From: Oscillospiraceae bacterium
GTDB lineage: Bacteria; Bacillota; Clostridia; Oscillospirales; Ruminococcaceae
Direction: 5' to 3'
NCBI GenBank assembly: GCA_022511485.1
Contig: JAFLUJ010000019.1
Location: 1 to 9,287, forward strand
DNA: 9,287 nt
Shown: in pieces, positions 1 to 6,811 of the stretch
Layout of the letters: every line of letters starts with the position of its first letter
Numbering within the stretch: the first letter of the stretch is position 1
Position numbers and translations under genes: made by a program
The notes under the pieces: generated by a model
Told to the model about the DNA's origin: nothing
The model's input: only the letters and a program-made list of their open reading frames with translations
The model's database searches: none

Positions 1-76
1 TCAGGATAATCCCTTTTCTGCTTACATACGCTTTTCCGTACAGCGGTATATATAAAGTTTTATTTACGCTGTTCAA
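1..76 (-). CDS. 5' end of a gene leaving the window; possible LCM/TcmP-type SAM-dependent methyltransferase
   Basis: An open frame runs leftward from a TTG at 76-74 to the window edge, giving 25 codons (MNSVNKTLYIPLYGKAYVSR, then KGIIL). An AGGGGTGA ribosome site (83-90) lies about 9 nt before the TTG. An in-frame TGA at 85-83 excludes an earlier start, and no ATG occurs in the visible part. A good promoter lies directly upstream. The pattern TLxIPLYxxAxxSxxGIIL resembles the N-terminus of leucine carboxyl methyltransferase/TcmP-like class I methyltransferases. That family call is from memory on 25 residues and is tentative. The gene is divergent from the VWA gene at 245, with about 170 nt between the two starts. 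Confidence 0.5.
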   Translation of the reverse strand, partial: MNSVNKTLYIPLYGKAYVSRKGIIL

Positions 77-128
77 ATTACTTCACCCCTGCAAATTTCG
101 ATTTATCGAGCAGTCACCCGATAAAAAA

Positions 129-157
129 ATAATACTATAAAATACCCCAAAAGTCAA
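129..157 (-). promoter_or_regulatory. SigA-type promoter for the leftward gene
   Basis: On the minus strand, TTGACT (157-152) is followed after exactly 17 nt by TATTAT (134-129). Transcription would start near 122, giving a leader of about 45 nt before the TTG start at 76. The match to the housekeeping consensus is good (5 of 6 in each box). Confidence 0.65.
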
Positions 158-244
158 TCCCTGAAAAAAATGTGTCACCCCCTCCCCCATCATCATATTA
201 TGTATTGAAGCCGCGTGACAGCGGCTCAGAAAGGAATCAACTTA

Positions 245-1618
245 ATGGGTATTATCAATTATAGTAAAACATTCAGTACAACGAACCTTGAATGTGAAGG
301 CTCGTTCCAGATAAATCTTGCATTAGCTGCGGGCACTGATATAAGATCCGGACCTGCTGACATCGTTCTGCTGATCGACCGCTCCGGAGATATGTCAGGA
401 GCGCCTATTGCAAACATTAAAAACGGCGCTAACGCACTTATTGACGCCATTGCCGAGGCTACAGACGGTACAGAATCCGGTCAGATCGGATATGGAAGCC
501 GCATTTCAATTGTCAGCTTTGCCGGCTCGGCAACAACAGACACGGAGCTTATCACCGATGTAAGTGAGCTTAAAGAAGCAGTCAACAATATCCAGATAGC
601 TGCGGGTACAAACGTAGCAGCCGGTTTTACAATGGCAAATGAGGTTCTTCAGTCCGCCACAAACACTAAGATCATTGTATTGTTTACAAACGGTCTGTAT
701 TCTTCCGGCGGAAACGCAAGCAATATCACTGCACAGTTAAGAGCTGCAGGCACTACTATTTTTGTCTTTGGTCTGTCTGCCGGTGAGGGTATTAATGAAA
801 CTGCCATAGCAAACTGGGCTTCCAAGCCGTCTTCTGCCTTTGTAAATATTGAGCAGGACGGCAGCGGATTTGCAGACTTCTTCGACAGCATTACAGGAAA
901 CCTCCAGAATGTCGGTGCAACAAATATCACTATCACCGATACAGTATCACCATGCTTCAGGATCACCGGTACTTCCATGCCGACACAGGGTCAGGCAAGA
1001 CTGCTTGACAATAACACCGTACAGTGGACGATAGAGGATCTTGGCACAGATGCCATTGAGGGCGTAGAGCTGACATTTACAGTAGAGAGCCTTGGCACCT
1101 GTACAGGAGAGCTCCAGCCTAACCAGTCCACAGTATACACTGATACAGAGGATAACGTTGTAGATTTCCCGTCTCCCACACTTGCTGTGGACTGCACAGA
1201 AGTTGTTATTCCAGAGGGCTGTCCTGAGCCTATTGCGCTCGCTGTTGACGGCTGTCAGGATACTGTCGAGCTTGATGCCGGAAATCTTGTAATTGACTCA
1301 CTTGGCTGCATTGCATCTCTTGATGTTACACTCCAGGACGTATGTCCTAACAAGCGTGTAGCCCTTGCAGTCATCCTTACAGAGGTAGACGAGGACGGCA
1401 CAGAGTACAACCGCGGAATGAAGACCATGGTCATCCCTGCTCACACAAGGGAGTTCTGCACAGATGTAACTGTACGTTGCATCAAGTTTGTTCTTCCTGC
1501 AAGCCTGAGTGTTGCAGAGGACGACGCTCCCTGCGCTGCACGTAATTTCAACGCAAGATTCCTTGCAAACTATATCGACAGCGGCTTTACCTGCTGCTCA
1601 GACAACGACGATGTGTGA
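245..1618 (+). CDS. von Willebrand factor A (VWA) domain protein with altered metal site
   Basis: A 457-residue protein. The ATG at 245 is chosen because AGAAAGGAA (228-236) lies 9 nt before it; an in-frame GTG at 215 lacks such a site. There is no signal peptide or membrane segment. The VWA domain spans about residues 38-222, starting with ADIVLLIDRSGDMSG. VWA domains bind a divalent ion through a MIDAS (DxSxS, a Thr, an Asp). Here D45, S47 and T122 are kept, but the last DxSxS serine is D49 and the usual LxTDG aspartate is N149 (LFTNG). Residues 223-315 look like a beta-sandwich linker (DTVSPCFRITG). A Cys-containing C-terminal domain (about 325-452) includes VCPNKRVALAVILTEVDEDG and DVTVRCIKFVLP. 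Similar VWA plus C-terminal-domain proteins occur in clostridia with unknown role. It is a single-gene unit with a terminator behind it. The ligand is unknown. Confidence 0.85.
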   Translation: MGIINYSKTFSTTNLECEGSFQINLALAAGTDIRSGPADIVLLIDRSGDMSGAPIANIKNGANALIDAIAEATDGTESGQIGYGSRISIVSFAGSATTDTELITDVSELKEAVNNIQIAAGTNVAAGFTMANEVLQSATNTKIIVLFTNGLYSSGGNASNITAQLRAAGTTIFVFGLSAGEGINETAIANWASKPSSAFVNIEQDGSGFADFFDSITGNLQNVGATNITITDTVSPCFRITGTSMPTQGQARLLDNNTVQWTIEDLGTDAIEGVELTFTVESLGTCTGELQPNQSTVYTDTEDNVVDFPSPTLAVDCTEVVIPEGCPEPIALAVDGCQDTVELDAGNLVIDSLGCIASLDVTLQDVCPNKRVALAVILTEVDEDGTEYNRGMKTMVIPAHTREFCTDVTVRCIKFVLPASLSVAEDDAPCAARNFNARFLANYIDSGFTCCSDNDDV

Positions 1619-1642
1619 GTAACTGTATAATATCTGACGCAC

Positions 1643-1667
1643 ACGGATACCGCTTTGCGGTATCCGT
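1643..1667 (+). terminator. Intrinsic terminator after the VWA gene
   Basis: A perfect 11-bp stem (1643-1653 with 1657-1667, arm ACGGATACCGC) has a TTT loop and lies 24 nt after the stop. The following tract is only moderately T-rich (TACATATTTTATG). Confidence 0.75.
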
Positions 1668-1744
1668 TACATATTTTATGATTTATACTATTGTTTACAA
1701 AATATTAGCTCGTGAAATTATCCTACAACTATATCGTCCTGCTG

Positions 1745-1773
1745 TTGACTTTGGCATAAAATATTGATATAAT
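1745..1773 (+). promoter_or_regulatory. SigA promoter of the GH13 operon
   Basis: TTGACT (1745-1750), 17-nt spacer, TATAAT (1768-1773). Transcription would start near 1780, giving a leader of about 39 nt. No obvious operator palindrome overlaps it. Confidence 0.8.
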
Positions 1774-1818
1774 TAGTTTAATACATAGTATCGGTAAAAT
1801 TTGAAAGGGAATGATCTT

Positions 1819-3375
1819 ATGTGCCGTACAGCAAAACACCCTGAGTGGCTTGACAATGCAGTATTTTATGAAATATATCCCCAGTCATTTATGGATTCAA
1901 ATGGTGACGGTATAGGAGATTTCAAGGGTATTATAAGCAAGCTGGATTACATAAAGGAGCTTGGCTGCAATGCAATATGGCTCAATCCCTGCTTCAAATC
2001 TCCCTTTGGCGACGCTGGCTACGATGTTGAGGATTATTTTACCGCTGCTGAAAGATACGGTACAAATCAGGACTTGTACGATCTCTTTGAAGAAGTCCAC
2101 AAAAGGGGGATGCACGTTATCCTCGACCTTGTTCCGGGACACACTGCTGTTACTCATCCATGGTTCAGACAGTCTATGAAAGCGGAGAAAAACGAGTTTA
2201 CCCATCGTTACATATGGTCGGATTCCATTTGGGAGAACACTGCTCCACTGGAATGTATAAGAGGTATCTCCGACAGGGACGGCTCTGCGGCGGTGAATTT
2301 CTTTTCCCATCAGCCTGCTTTGAACTACGGATATTTCCGTCCCGAAAAATCCTGGCAGCACCCTATGGATTCTGAGGACGCCCTTGCAACTGCGGAGGCA
2401 ATAAAAGAGATCATGCGTTTCTGGCTGAAAGCTGGATGCGACGGTTTCCGGGTGGATATGGCAGGATCTCTTGTTAAAAACGATAACGAAAATTCCGATG
2501 GAAACGTTGCGCTGTGGAAAAATTTCAGAGAGTTTCTTGACAGGGAATTTCCAGATGCAGCGATGATCTCCGAATGGGGAGAGCCGGATAAATCCCTCCG
2601 GGGAGGCTTCCACATGGATTTCCTTCTGCACTTTGGATCTTCTCACTATAATGACCTTTTCAGATGTGCCGAGCCTTATTTTTCTTCCCGGGGAAGGGGA
2701 GACATCACAGAATTTCTGAAAAAATACATAGAGAACAGGGAAAAAACCGATGGCAAGGGACTAATCTGTATTCCCTCCGGAAATCACGATATGGACAGAT
2801 TAAGGAGACATCTTGACACTGAGGAAATGAAGATCGCCTTTGCATTTCTGCTGACCATGCCGGGAGCTCCATTTATTTATTACGGCGACGAGATCGGTAT
2901 GCGTTATGTGGAGAATGTGGTCTCCGTTGAAGGAGGATACGGCAGGACAGGTTCACGTTCTCCGATGCAGTGGGATGGCGGCAAAAACGCAGGATTTTCC
3001 TCCGCCCCGGAAGATAAGCTGTATATCCCGTTAGACCCGGATACAGACCGTCCTACAGCGGAATCAGAAATGAGCAGCGAAAGCTCCCTCCGAAGCGAGG
3101 TAAAAAGACTGATAGAGTTCAGGCAGTCCCACGCTGCTCTCCAAAGCCGGGGAGGGATACAGTTTGTCACATACAGCGGTTATCCTCTGGTTTACGAGCG
3201 CTCGGACGAAAATGAAAAGCTGCTTGTCGCAATAAATCCATCCGGTGAAGAAAAAAGCTTTGCTTACTCAGAAGAGCTTGGAGATGTTCTATATATCTAT
3301 GGCAAAGGAGTTTCAAAAACCGGGGAGACAGTGACTGTTTCCGGACAGACAGCGGCGGTCATAAGGATAAAATAA
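1819..3375 (+). CDS. GH13 alpha-glucosidase-like glycoside hydrolase
   Basis: A 518-residue intracellular enzyme without a signal peptide. It starts at ATG 1819, 8 nt after AAGGGA (1805-1810); a TTG at 1801 has no good site. The N-terminus (WLDNAVFYEIYPQSF) and the calcium-type loop DSNGDGIGD (26-34) are typical of the oligo-1,6-glucosidase/neopullulanase side of family GH13. Conserved regions seen: I, DLVPGH (103-108); II, GFRVDMAG with nucleophile D213; III, ISEWGE with acid/base E252; IV, GNHD with H323 and D324. The motif SPMQWD (381-386), followed by NAGF, is common in alpha-glucosidases. About 440-518 forms the C-terminal beta domain. The likely role is hydrolysis of imported malto- or isomalto-oligosaccharides. 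The exact linkage cannot be read from sequence. One oddity is that region I usually has Asn before its His, but here it is Gly107. It is followed at 13 nt by the gene at 3389. Confidence 0.92.
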   Translation: MCRTAKHPEWLDNAVFYEIYPQSFMDSNGDGIGDFKGIISKLDYIKELGCNAIWLNPCFKSPFGDAGYDVEDYFTAAERYGTNQDLYDLFEEVHKRGMHVILDLVPGHTAVTHPWFRQSMKAEKNEFTHRYIWSDSIWENTAPLECIRGISDRDGSAAVNFFSHQPALNYGYFRPEKSWQHPMDSEDALATAEAIKEIMRFWLKAGCDGFRVDMAGSLVKNDNENSDGNVALWKNFREFLDREFPDAAMISEWGEPDKSLRGGFHMDFLLHFGSSHYNDLFRCAEPYFSSRGRGDITEFLKKYIENREKTDGKGLICIPSGNHDMDRLRRHLDTEEMKIAFAFLLTMPGAPFIYYGDEIGMRYVENVVSVEGGYGRTGSRSPMQWDGGKNAGFSSAPEDKLYIPLDPDTDRPTAESEMSSESSLRSEVKRLIEFRQSHAALQSRGGIQFVTYSGYPLVYERSDENEKLLVAINPSGEEKSFAYSEELGDVLYIYGKGVSKTGETVTVSGQTAAVIRIK

Positions 3376-3388
3376 AGGAGATGTGGAA

Positions 3389-4216
3389 ATGTCCTTGTAC
3401 GGTAAAAAAAGTATGCTTATAAGTGAACTGAAAAAGCGCAGAAGTATATGCTGGTATCCGTCGGCAGGGAGCGATTTCAGACCTCTGCTGTATTTGTCAA
3501 AGCCTTTTTATGATAAGCATAAAGAGCTATCCGACGATAAGGATGTGTTTCCCGATCTTTTTATTATGACCGATTATCAGGAATCCGAATATACAGGATA
3601 TTCGGATGTTTACCACTACGATTATATGCGCAAGTACTATCCCAATGATTTCGATAAAATATCCAAGGGGACGCTTCGGCGGGGGGATATTCTGTACAGG
3701 GATCACCGCACATCTATAACGGTAAAGGACGTCATAAAAATCGTTATAGACGGAATGGAAGTCAAAAAGGAGCTGGTCACTTCCGGGATCCCCGAATGGT
3801 ACGGTCAGGGCTACTGCATAACCGTGGAAGTCAATTCCTTTAACATCCCTGACCAGAAGCTTGGAAAATGGGATATGGATATTGTCTATCTTTATGCCGA
3901 AAACACAGCCTTTGCAAAGCATATCCTGATACAGAATCAGATAAATGTTGATTTCATCGTGAGCGTGAGGTACGGCGGAAATTTCGGCGGAAGCACAAAT
4001 TTCGGAGGCTGGCTTTTTTATATTGCAGATACGCTGGACGTAAAATATTATATTTCTCCGCCTATTGACCATATACCCGATTACCAGAATGCTGATGTTA
4101 TGGAGTATCTGAAAGAGGATGCCGAGATCATTTTTGAGAGACCGCGGCTCACTCCATTGTATGAAAAAGAATGGCATGAAAATGAGATCGTGAATTGGTA
4201 CAGAGTGGAAAGATGA
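3389..4216 (+). CDS. Conserved-looking protein of unknown function (WYPSAGSDFR motif)
   Basis: A 275-residue soluble protein that I cannot assign to a named family. It starts at ATG 3389, 8 nt after AAAGGAG (3374-3380); an in-frame GTG at 3383 is too close to that site. Visible features are an N-terminal WYPSAGSDFR (22-31) followed by LLYLS, DLFIMTDY (56-63), and a Gly-rich GGNFGGSTNFGGW (196-208). There is no signal peptide or membrane span. The YPSAGSDFR-type motif recalls hypothetical proteins in other bacteria. The small-residue turn could be a nucleotide- or SAM-binding loop, but that is a guess. It shares a transcript with the GH13 gene (13-nt gap). Nothing in its sequence ties it to carbohydrate metabolism, so the pairing may be incidental. 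Confidence 0.8.
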   Translation: MSLYGKKSMLISELKKRRSICWYPSAGSDFRPLLYLSKPFYDKHKELSDDKDVFPDLFIMTDYQESEYTGYSDVYHYDYMRKYYPNDFDKISKGTLRRGDILYRDHRTSITVKDVIKIVIDGMEVKKELVTSGIPEWYGQGYCITVEVNSFNIPDQKLGKWDMDIVYLYAENTAFAKHILIQNQINVDFIVSVRYGGNFGGSTNFGGWLFYIADTLDVKYYISPPIDHIPDYQNADVMEYLKEDAEIIFERPRLTPLYEKEWHENEIVNWYRVER

Positions 4217-4238
4217 TCTTGAATTACATAGAAATTTT

Positions 4239-4284
4239 AAAGCTGTCCCGGAGCTTATCATAAAAATGCTCCGGGACAGCTTTT
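4239..4284 (+). terminator. Strong intrinsic terminator after the GH13 operon
   Basis: A perfect 16-bp stem (4239-4254 with 4268-4283, containing GCTGTCCCGGAGC) has a 13-nt loop and ends in TTTT. It starts 22 nt after the stop and insulates the operon from the tetR promoter at 4311. The A tract on the left arm could let it work in both directions. Confidence 0.9.
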
Positions 4285-4310
4285 ACTCTAAGAAAAAGTG
4301 CTGAAAACGC

Positions 4311-4339
4311 TTGACAAACTTTTCTTTTTTTGCTACAAT
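4311..4339 (+). promoter_or_regulatory. Consensus SigA promoter of the tetR-CPBP operon
   Basis: TTGACA (4311-4316), 17-nt spacer rich in T, TACAAT (4334-4339). The start of transcription falls near 4346, inside the palindrome at 4339-4362. A near-consensus promoter with an operator at +1 is the usual arrangement for repression. Confidence 0.88.
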
Positions 4340-4362
4340 ACAATTGTTATATAACAATTGTA
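4339..4362. promoter_or_regulatory. 24-bp perfect palindrome, probable TetR-family operator
   Basis: Positions 4339-4362 form a perfect palindrome with half-site TACAATTGTTAT. It begins at the last base of the -10 box and covers the predicted transcription start. The next gene encodes a TetR-family protein, and such proteins commonly bind palindromes at their own promoter. Autorepression is the simplest reading. The palindrome itself is seen; the binding is inferred. Confidence 0.75.
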
Positions 4363-4528
4363 ATACCAATCTCTGAAATGTTGGTAGACAAAGGTGACGA
4401 GCGAAAATTTTGTCAGACAAGGAAGCCGACCGCCGCCTTACTGGCGTAAGGCAAGGGAGACTGACGATGTATGACAAAATTTTCGCCGTCAGATTTGTCT
4501 ACTGTTATTTCAGGGATTGGTATAATAC
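4361..4528. repeat. 161-nt imperfect inverted repeat in the tetR leader (MITE-like or structured leader)
   Basis: Left and right arms fold into one long interrupted helix: 4363-4379 with 4507-4523 (17 bp, one G-U); 4384-4392 with 4494-4502 (9 bp, GTAGACAAA); 4395-4399 with 4487-4491 (5 bp); 4401-4415 with 4472-4486 (15 bp, GCGAAAATTTTGTCA). It is capped by a GC-rich centre with a 7-bp hairpin (4435-4441 with 4446-4452, loop TGGC). The tetramer-to-hexamer TAAT(AC) occurs at both edges (4361 and 4523), possibly a target duplication. It lies between the operator and the ribosome site (4529-4537), so it would be part of the mRNA leader. No coding sequence is credible inside. It could be a non-autonomous mobile element or a repetitive extragenic palindrome. 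Confidence 0.8.
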
Positions 4529-4542
4529 AAAGGAGTGAAACA

Positions 4543-5118
4543 ATGCCTCCAAAAGCGAAAATCACAAAAGAGATGATAATAAAAGCAGGCTTTAATATCG
4601 TCCGGAATGAGGGGAAGGACAGCCTGAACGTCCGGAGGGTCGCTGCTGAGCTTGACTGCTCCACCCAGCCGATAATGTATCACTACAAAACCGTAGACGA
4701 GCTGCAAGCCGATATTTATGCAGCCGCAGACAGCTTTCACACGGAATATATCATGCAGCCGGACAGTAAGACGGACAATCCCATGCTTTCGATAGGAATG
4801 AACTATATCAGGTTTGCGCATGATGAGAAATTTCTGTTCCGTTTTCTTTTTCAATCGGATAAATTTCAGAATATAAGTCTTACGGAGCTGATAGCAGGTG
4901 AAGGATCAGAATTTCTGCTTAAGCCTCTGACCCGGCAGACGGGACTGACGATGGAACAGGCAAGGGAAGTCTTTGAAACGCTGTTTGTGTGCGTCCATGG
5001 TCTGGCAAGTCTTCTTGCGAATAATTCCATAGAATATGATGAGGAACACTGTATCAGGCTTCTGTCAAATACTTTTACAGGTATTGTGGGAGTTGTAATG
5101 AAGGGAGAACAAATATGA
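4543..5118 (+). CDS. TetR/AcrR-family transcriptional regulator
   Basis: A 191-residue protein, usual length for the family. It starts at ATG 4543, where AAAGGAGTG (4529-4537) is well placed; the frame is open upstream to 4471 but only through the hairpin element. The N-terminal helix-turn-helix spans about residues 8-52, with MIIKAGFNIVRNEGKDSLNV, then RRVAAELDCSTQPIMYHYKT; STQPIMYHY is the recognition-helix region. The remaining helices form the variable ligand-binding and dimer domain, whose ligand is unknown. The stop overlaps the start of the CPBP gene (ATGA, 5115-5118), implying translational coupling. The palindrome at 4339-4362 suggests that it represses this operon and is released by an effector. 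Confidence 0.92.
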   Translation: MPPKAKITKEMIIKAGFNIVRNEGKDSLNVRRVAAELDCSTQPIMYHYKTVDELQADIYAAADSFHTEYIMQPDSKTDNPMLSIGMNYIRFAHDEKFLFRFLFQSDKFQNISLTELIAGEGSEFLLKPLTRQTGLTMEQAREVFETLFVCVHGLASLLANNSIEYDEEHCIRLLSNTFTGIVGVVMKGEQI

Positions 5119-5843
5119 AAAAGCTATTTGAAAAAAATGAAGTCACCTTTGCGGTGATCCTGATAGTTGTTTATGTGGTGGGTTCAAGTATTATGATGAA
5201 TCTTTCCGAAAGTCTTGGTTCGGAATTTCTTGCGCAAATGATCTTTCATATTGTGATGTCCGTCATGATATTTGTTTTTATAAAGAAAAACGACCTGATG
5301 AATTATCTGGGGCTTTGCAGTCCGGAAGTTCCCGCGGGGAAAATGCTGTTCTATATCCCGCTGCTTCTTCCCGCAGTAATGCCGATATTCTTTGGTATCG
5401 GTTTAAGATATTCCCCTATGGAAATGGTTTTCCGCACCGTCAGCATGATTTGTGTTGGCTTCCTTGAAGAGATAATATTCAGAGGCTTCCTGTTCAAGGG
5501 AATATGCAAAAGTAATGTGACCAGAGCCATTGTTATTTCCTCTGTAACATTTGGTATCGGACACATTGTCAATCTTCTGAACGGATACGATATAGTCAAG
5601 GAGGTTATTCAGATAATCTATGCGGTGTGCGTGGGATTTTTGCTGGTGTTTATTTTCTACAGGACCGGAAGTCTTATCATGTGTATTGTTTTCCACTCTC
5701 TGAACAATAGCCTGACCGCTTTTGCCACAACAGACTGGGGAGAATCCTCATCCCTCAATATGATACTGCTGGCTGTACGTCTTATAATAATGGTGGCATA
5801 CACGGTATATATTGTAAAATTCATACCCAAAAGAGCCGAATGA
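5115..5843 (+). CDS. CPBP-family intramembrane metalloprotease (first copy)
   Basis: A 242-residue multi-pass membrane protein. AAGGGAG (5101-5107) lies 7 nt before the ATG, which overlaps the tetR stop. Hydrophobic segments are evident at about 11-30, 40-57, 76-97, 108-120, 137-155, 165-182, 185-200 and 215-236. The three CPBP (Abi, CAAX-protease and bacteriocin-processing) motifs are intact: EEIIFRG with E118, E119 and R123; FGIGH with H150; FHSLNN with H194 and N198. These residues form the glutamic-type/metal-dependent active site in Rce1-like proteases. Bacterial members act in bacteriocin self-immunity, peptide maturation or regulated membrane proteolysis. The substrate here is unknown. 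Control is by the adjacent TetR protein. Confidence 0.9.
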   Translation: MKKLFEKNEVTFAVILIVVYVVGSSIMMNLSESLGSEFLAQMIFHIVMSVMIFVFIKKNDLMNYLGLCSPEVPAGKMLFYIPLLLPAVMPIFFGIGLRYSPMEMVFRTVSMICVGFLEEIIFRGFLFKGICKSNVTRAIVISSVTFGIGHIVNLLNGYDIVKEVIQIIYAVCVGFLLVFIFYRTGSLIMCIVFHSLNNSLTAFATTDWGESSSLNMILLAVRLIIMVAYTVYIVKFIPKRAE

Positions 5844-5863
5844 CAAAGATACATATGAATGTC

Positions 5864-5897
5864 AAAAAGCACAGACCATCAGAGTCTGTGCTTTTTT
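5864..5897. terminator. Bidirectional terminator shared by two convergent operons
   Basis: A perfect 13-bp stem, 5864-5876 (AAAAAGCACAGAC) with 5884-5896, has a 7-nt loop. It gives TTTTTT on the plus strand after the first CPBP gene (stop 5843) and a T run on the minus strand after the second (stop 5915). The two operons converge with only about 70 nt between stops. Confidence 0.9.
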
Positions 5898-5914
5898 ATA
5901 TGTTTTAGTCATTA

Positions 5915-6811
5915 TCATTTTTCGTTTGGTCTGACTGATTTTAAAAGCAATATGACCGCACATATAATAAACGGCAATCCCGCAAGAACACCAATTGGCG
6001 CAGGTCCAAGCAGAATTGCCGAACCTGTATTTGGCATACAGATAGCTATAGGGATCGTACCTGCAGCATTGATCGCTCCGTGGAAAACCGAAGGTATCCA
6101 GATACATCCGGTCTTCTCATACAGCCAGTCACACAAAATTCCTGCTGTTGTGGTGAAGATGCAGAAGATCAGCATTCCCACAATGGGGAATCCCACATAG
6201 TCCGTGCCATACTCATATCCAATCAGCCAGATGAGGGGGGAATGCCATATTCCCCAGATGACGCCGCCGATCAGCCATCCCTTTCTCCTGCCGAATCTTG
6301 CTTTCAGCTGAGGATACAGAAATCCCCGCCAGCCGGCTTCTTCGCCCGCTGCCAGAAGCATATTCACCAGCGGAGTGTATGTCAGACAGCCAACGACAGA
6401 GATCAGGATATACACAGGATATGTTATCCCTTGTGCTTCTAACTGTTTAAGTGCTTCTGCCCCGCCGATCGCTTCAAGATACTCTCCGCTCAGATCAAAA
6501 TGTCCGGGAAAGACAACAAAATACAGCACCGCGCCGATGGCAGTCAATACGGCAGGAAGAAGCCATGCTGCAAAAAGGAATTTGATTTTCCCCTTTAGAT
6601 GGGGCTTCCAGCCCATTCCCGCAAGCTTGTTTCCCGAAAGAAGCACTCCAAACAGCGGTACAAACATCGTGCCCGCCGTAATAAGCTGCCCGACTATAGC
6701 AAGTCCGTTATGGTACAAAATTGCTACGACGATCTGTATAGCATATGTTATCAGGAATGTCCAGATCAGATATTTTGTCGTTCCTTTTTTATTGAAAGTT
6801 ACATCATTCAT
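5915..6811 (-). CDS. CPBP-family intramembrane metalloprotease (second copy)
   Basis: A 298-residue multi-pass membrane protein. The ATG at 6811 is chosen because GAGGAGG lies about 9 nt upstream, inside merR, whose stop it overlaps by 8 nt. The frame is open further upstream, but only through the merR coding region. Membrane segments occur at about 13-33, 38-59, 76-101, 132-152, 180-198, 206-226 and 272-291. The active-site motifs are complete: EEAGWRG with E157, E158 and R162; the W-x-x-WH-type motif WGIWH with H190; VFHGAINA with H244 and N248. The EEAGWRGFLYPQL form is the common clostridial type and differs clearly from the plus-strand copy (EEIIFRGFL). The two are therefore distant paralogues rather than a recent duplication. 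The substrate is unknown. It is cotranscribed with the MerR-type regulator. Confidence 0.92.
   Translation of the reverse strand: MNDVTFNKKGTTKYLIWTFLITYAIQIVVAILYHNGLAIVGQLITAGTMFVPLFGVLLSGNKLAGMGWKPHLKGKIKFLFAAWLLPAVLTAIGAVLYFVVFPGHFDLSGEYLEAIGGAEALKQLEAQGITYPVYILISVVGCLTYTPLVNMLLAAGEEAGWRGFLYPQLKARFGRRKGWLIGGVIWGIWHSPLIWLIGYEYGTDYVGFPIVGMLIFCIFTTTAGILCDWLYEKTGCIWIPSVFHGAINAAGTIPIAICMPNTGSAILLGPAPIGVLAGLPFIICAVILLLKSVRPNEK

Noticed and set aside
1961..2375. Short plus-strand frames inside the GH13 gene suggesting a frameshift
   Set aside because: The GH13 frame is intact from start to stop with all catalytic motifs in order.
1897..2646. 249-codon open frame on the minus strand
   Set aside because: It lies entirely antisense within the GH13 gene, which has all family motifs; no domain is recognisable in the antisense product.
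3527..4261. 244-codon open frame on the minus strand
   Set aside because: It is antisense to the 275-residue gene and would run out of a terminator; the plus-strand gene has a good ribosome site and operon context.
4518..4526. Extended -10 box (TGGTATAAT) at the right edge of the hairpin element as a second tetR promoter
   Set aside because: Transcription would start in the ribosome site itself, and no -35 box is at a usual distance (the TTGTCT is 20 nt away).
4471..4542. N-terminal extension of the TetR protein by 24 residues
   Set aside because: It would be translated from the hairpin element and has no ribosome site; AAAGGAGTG before 4543 sets the start.
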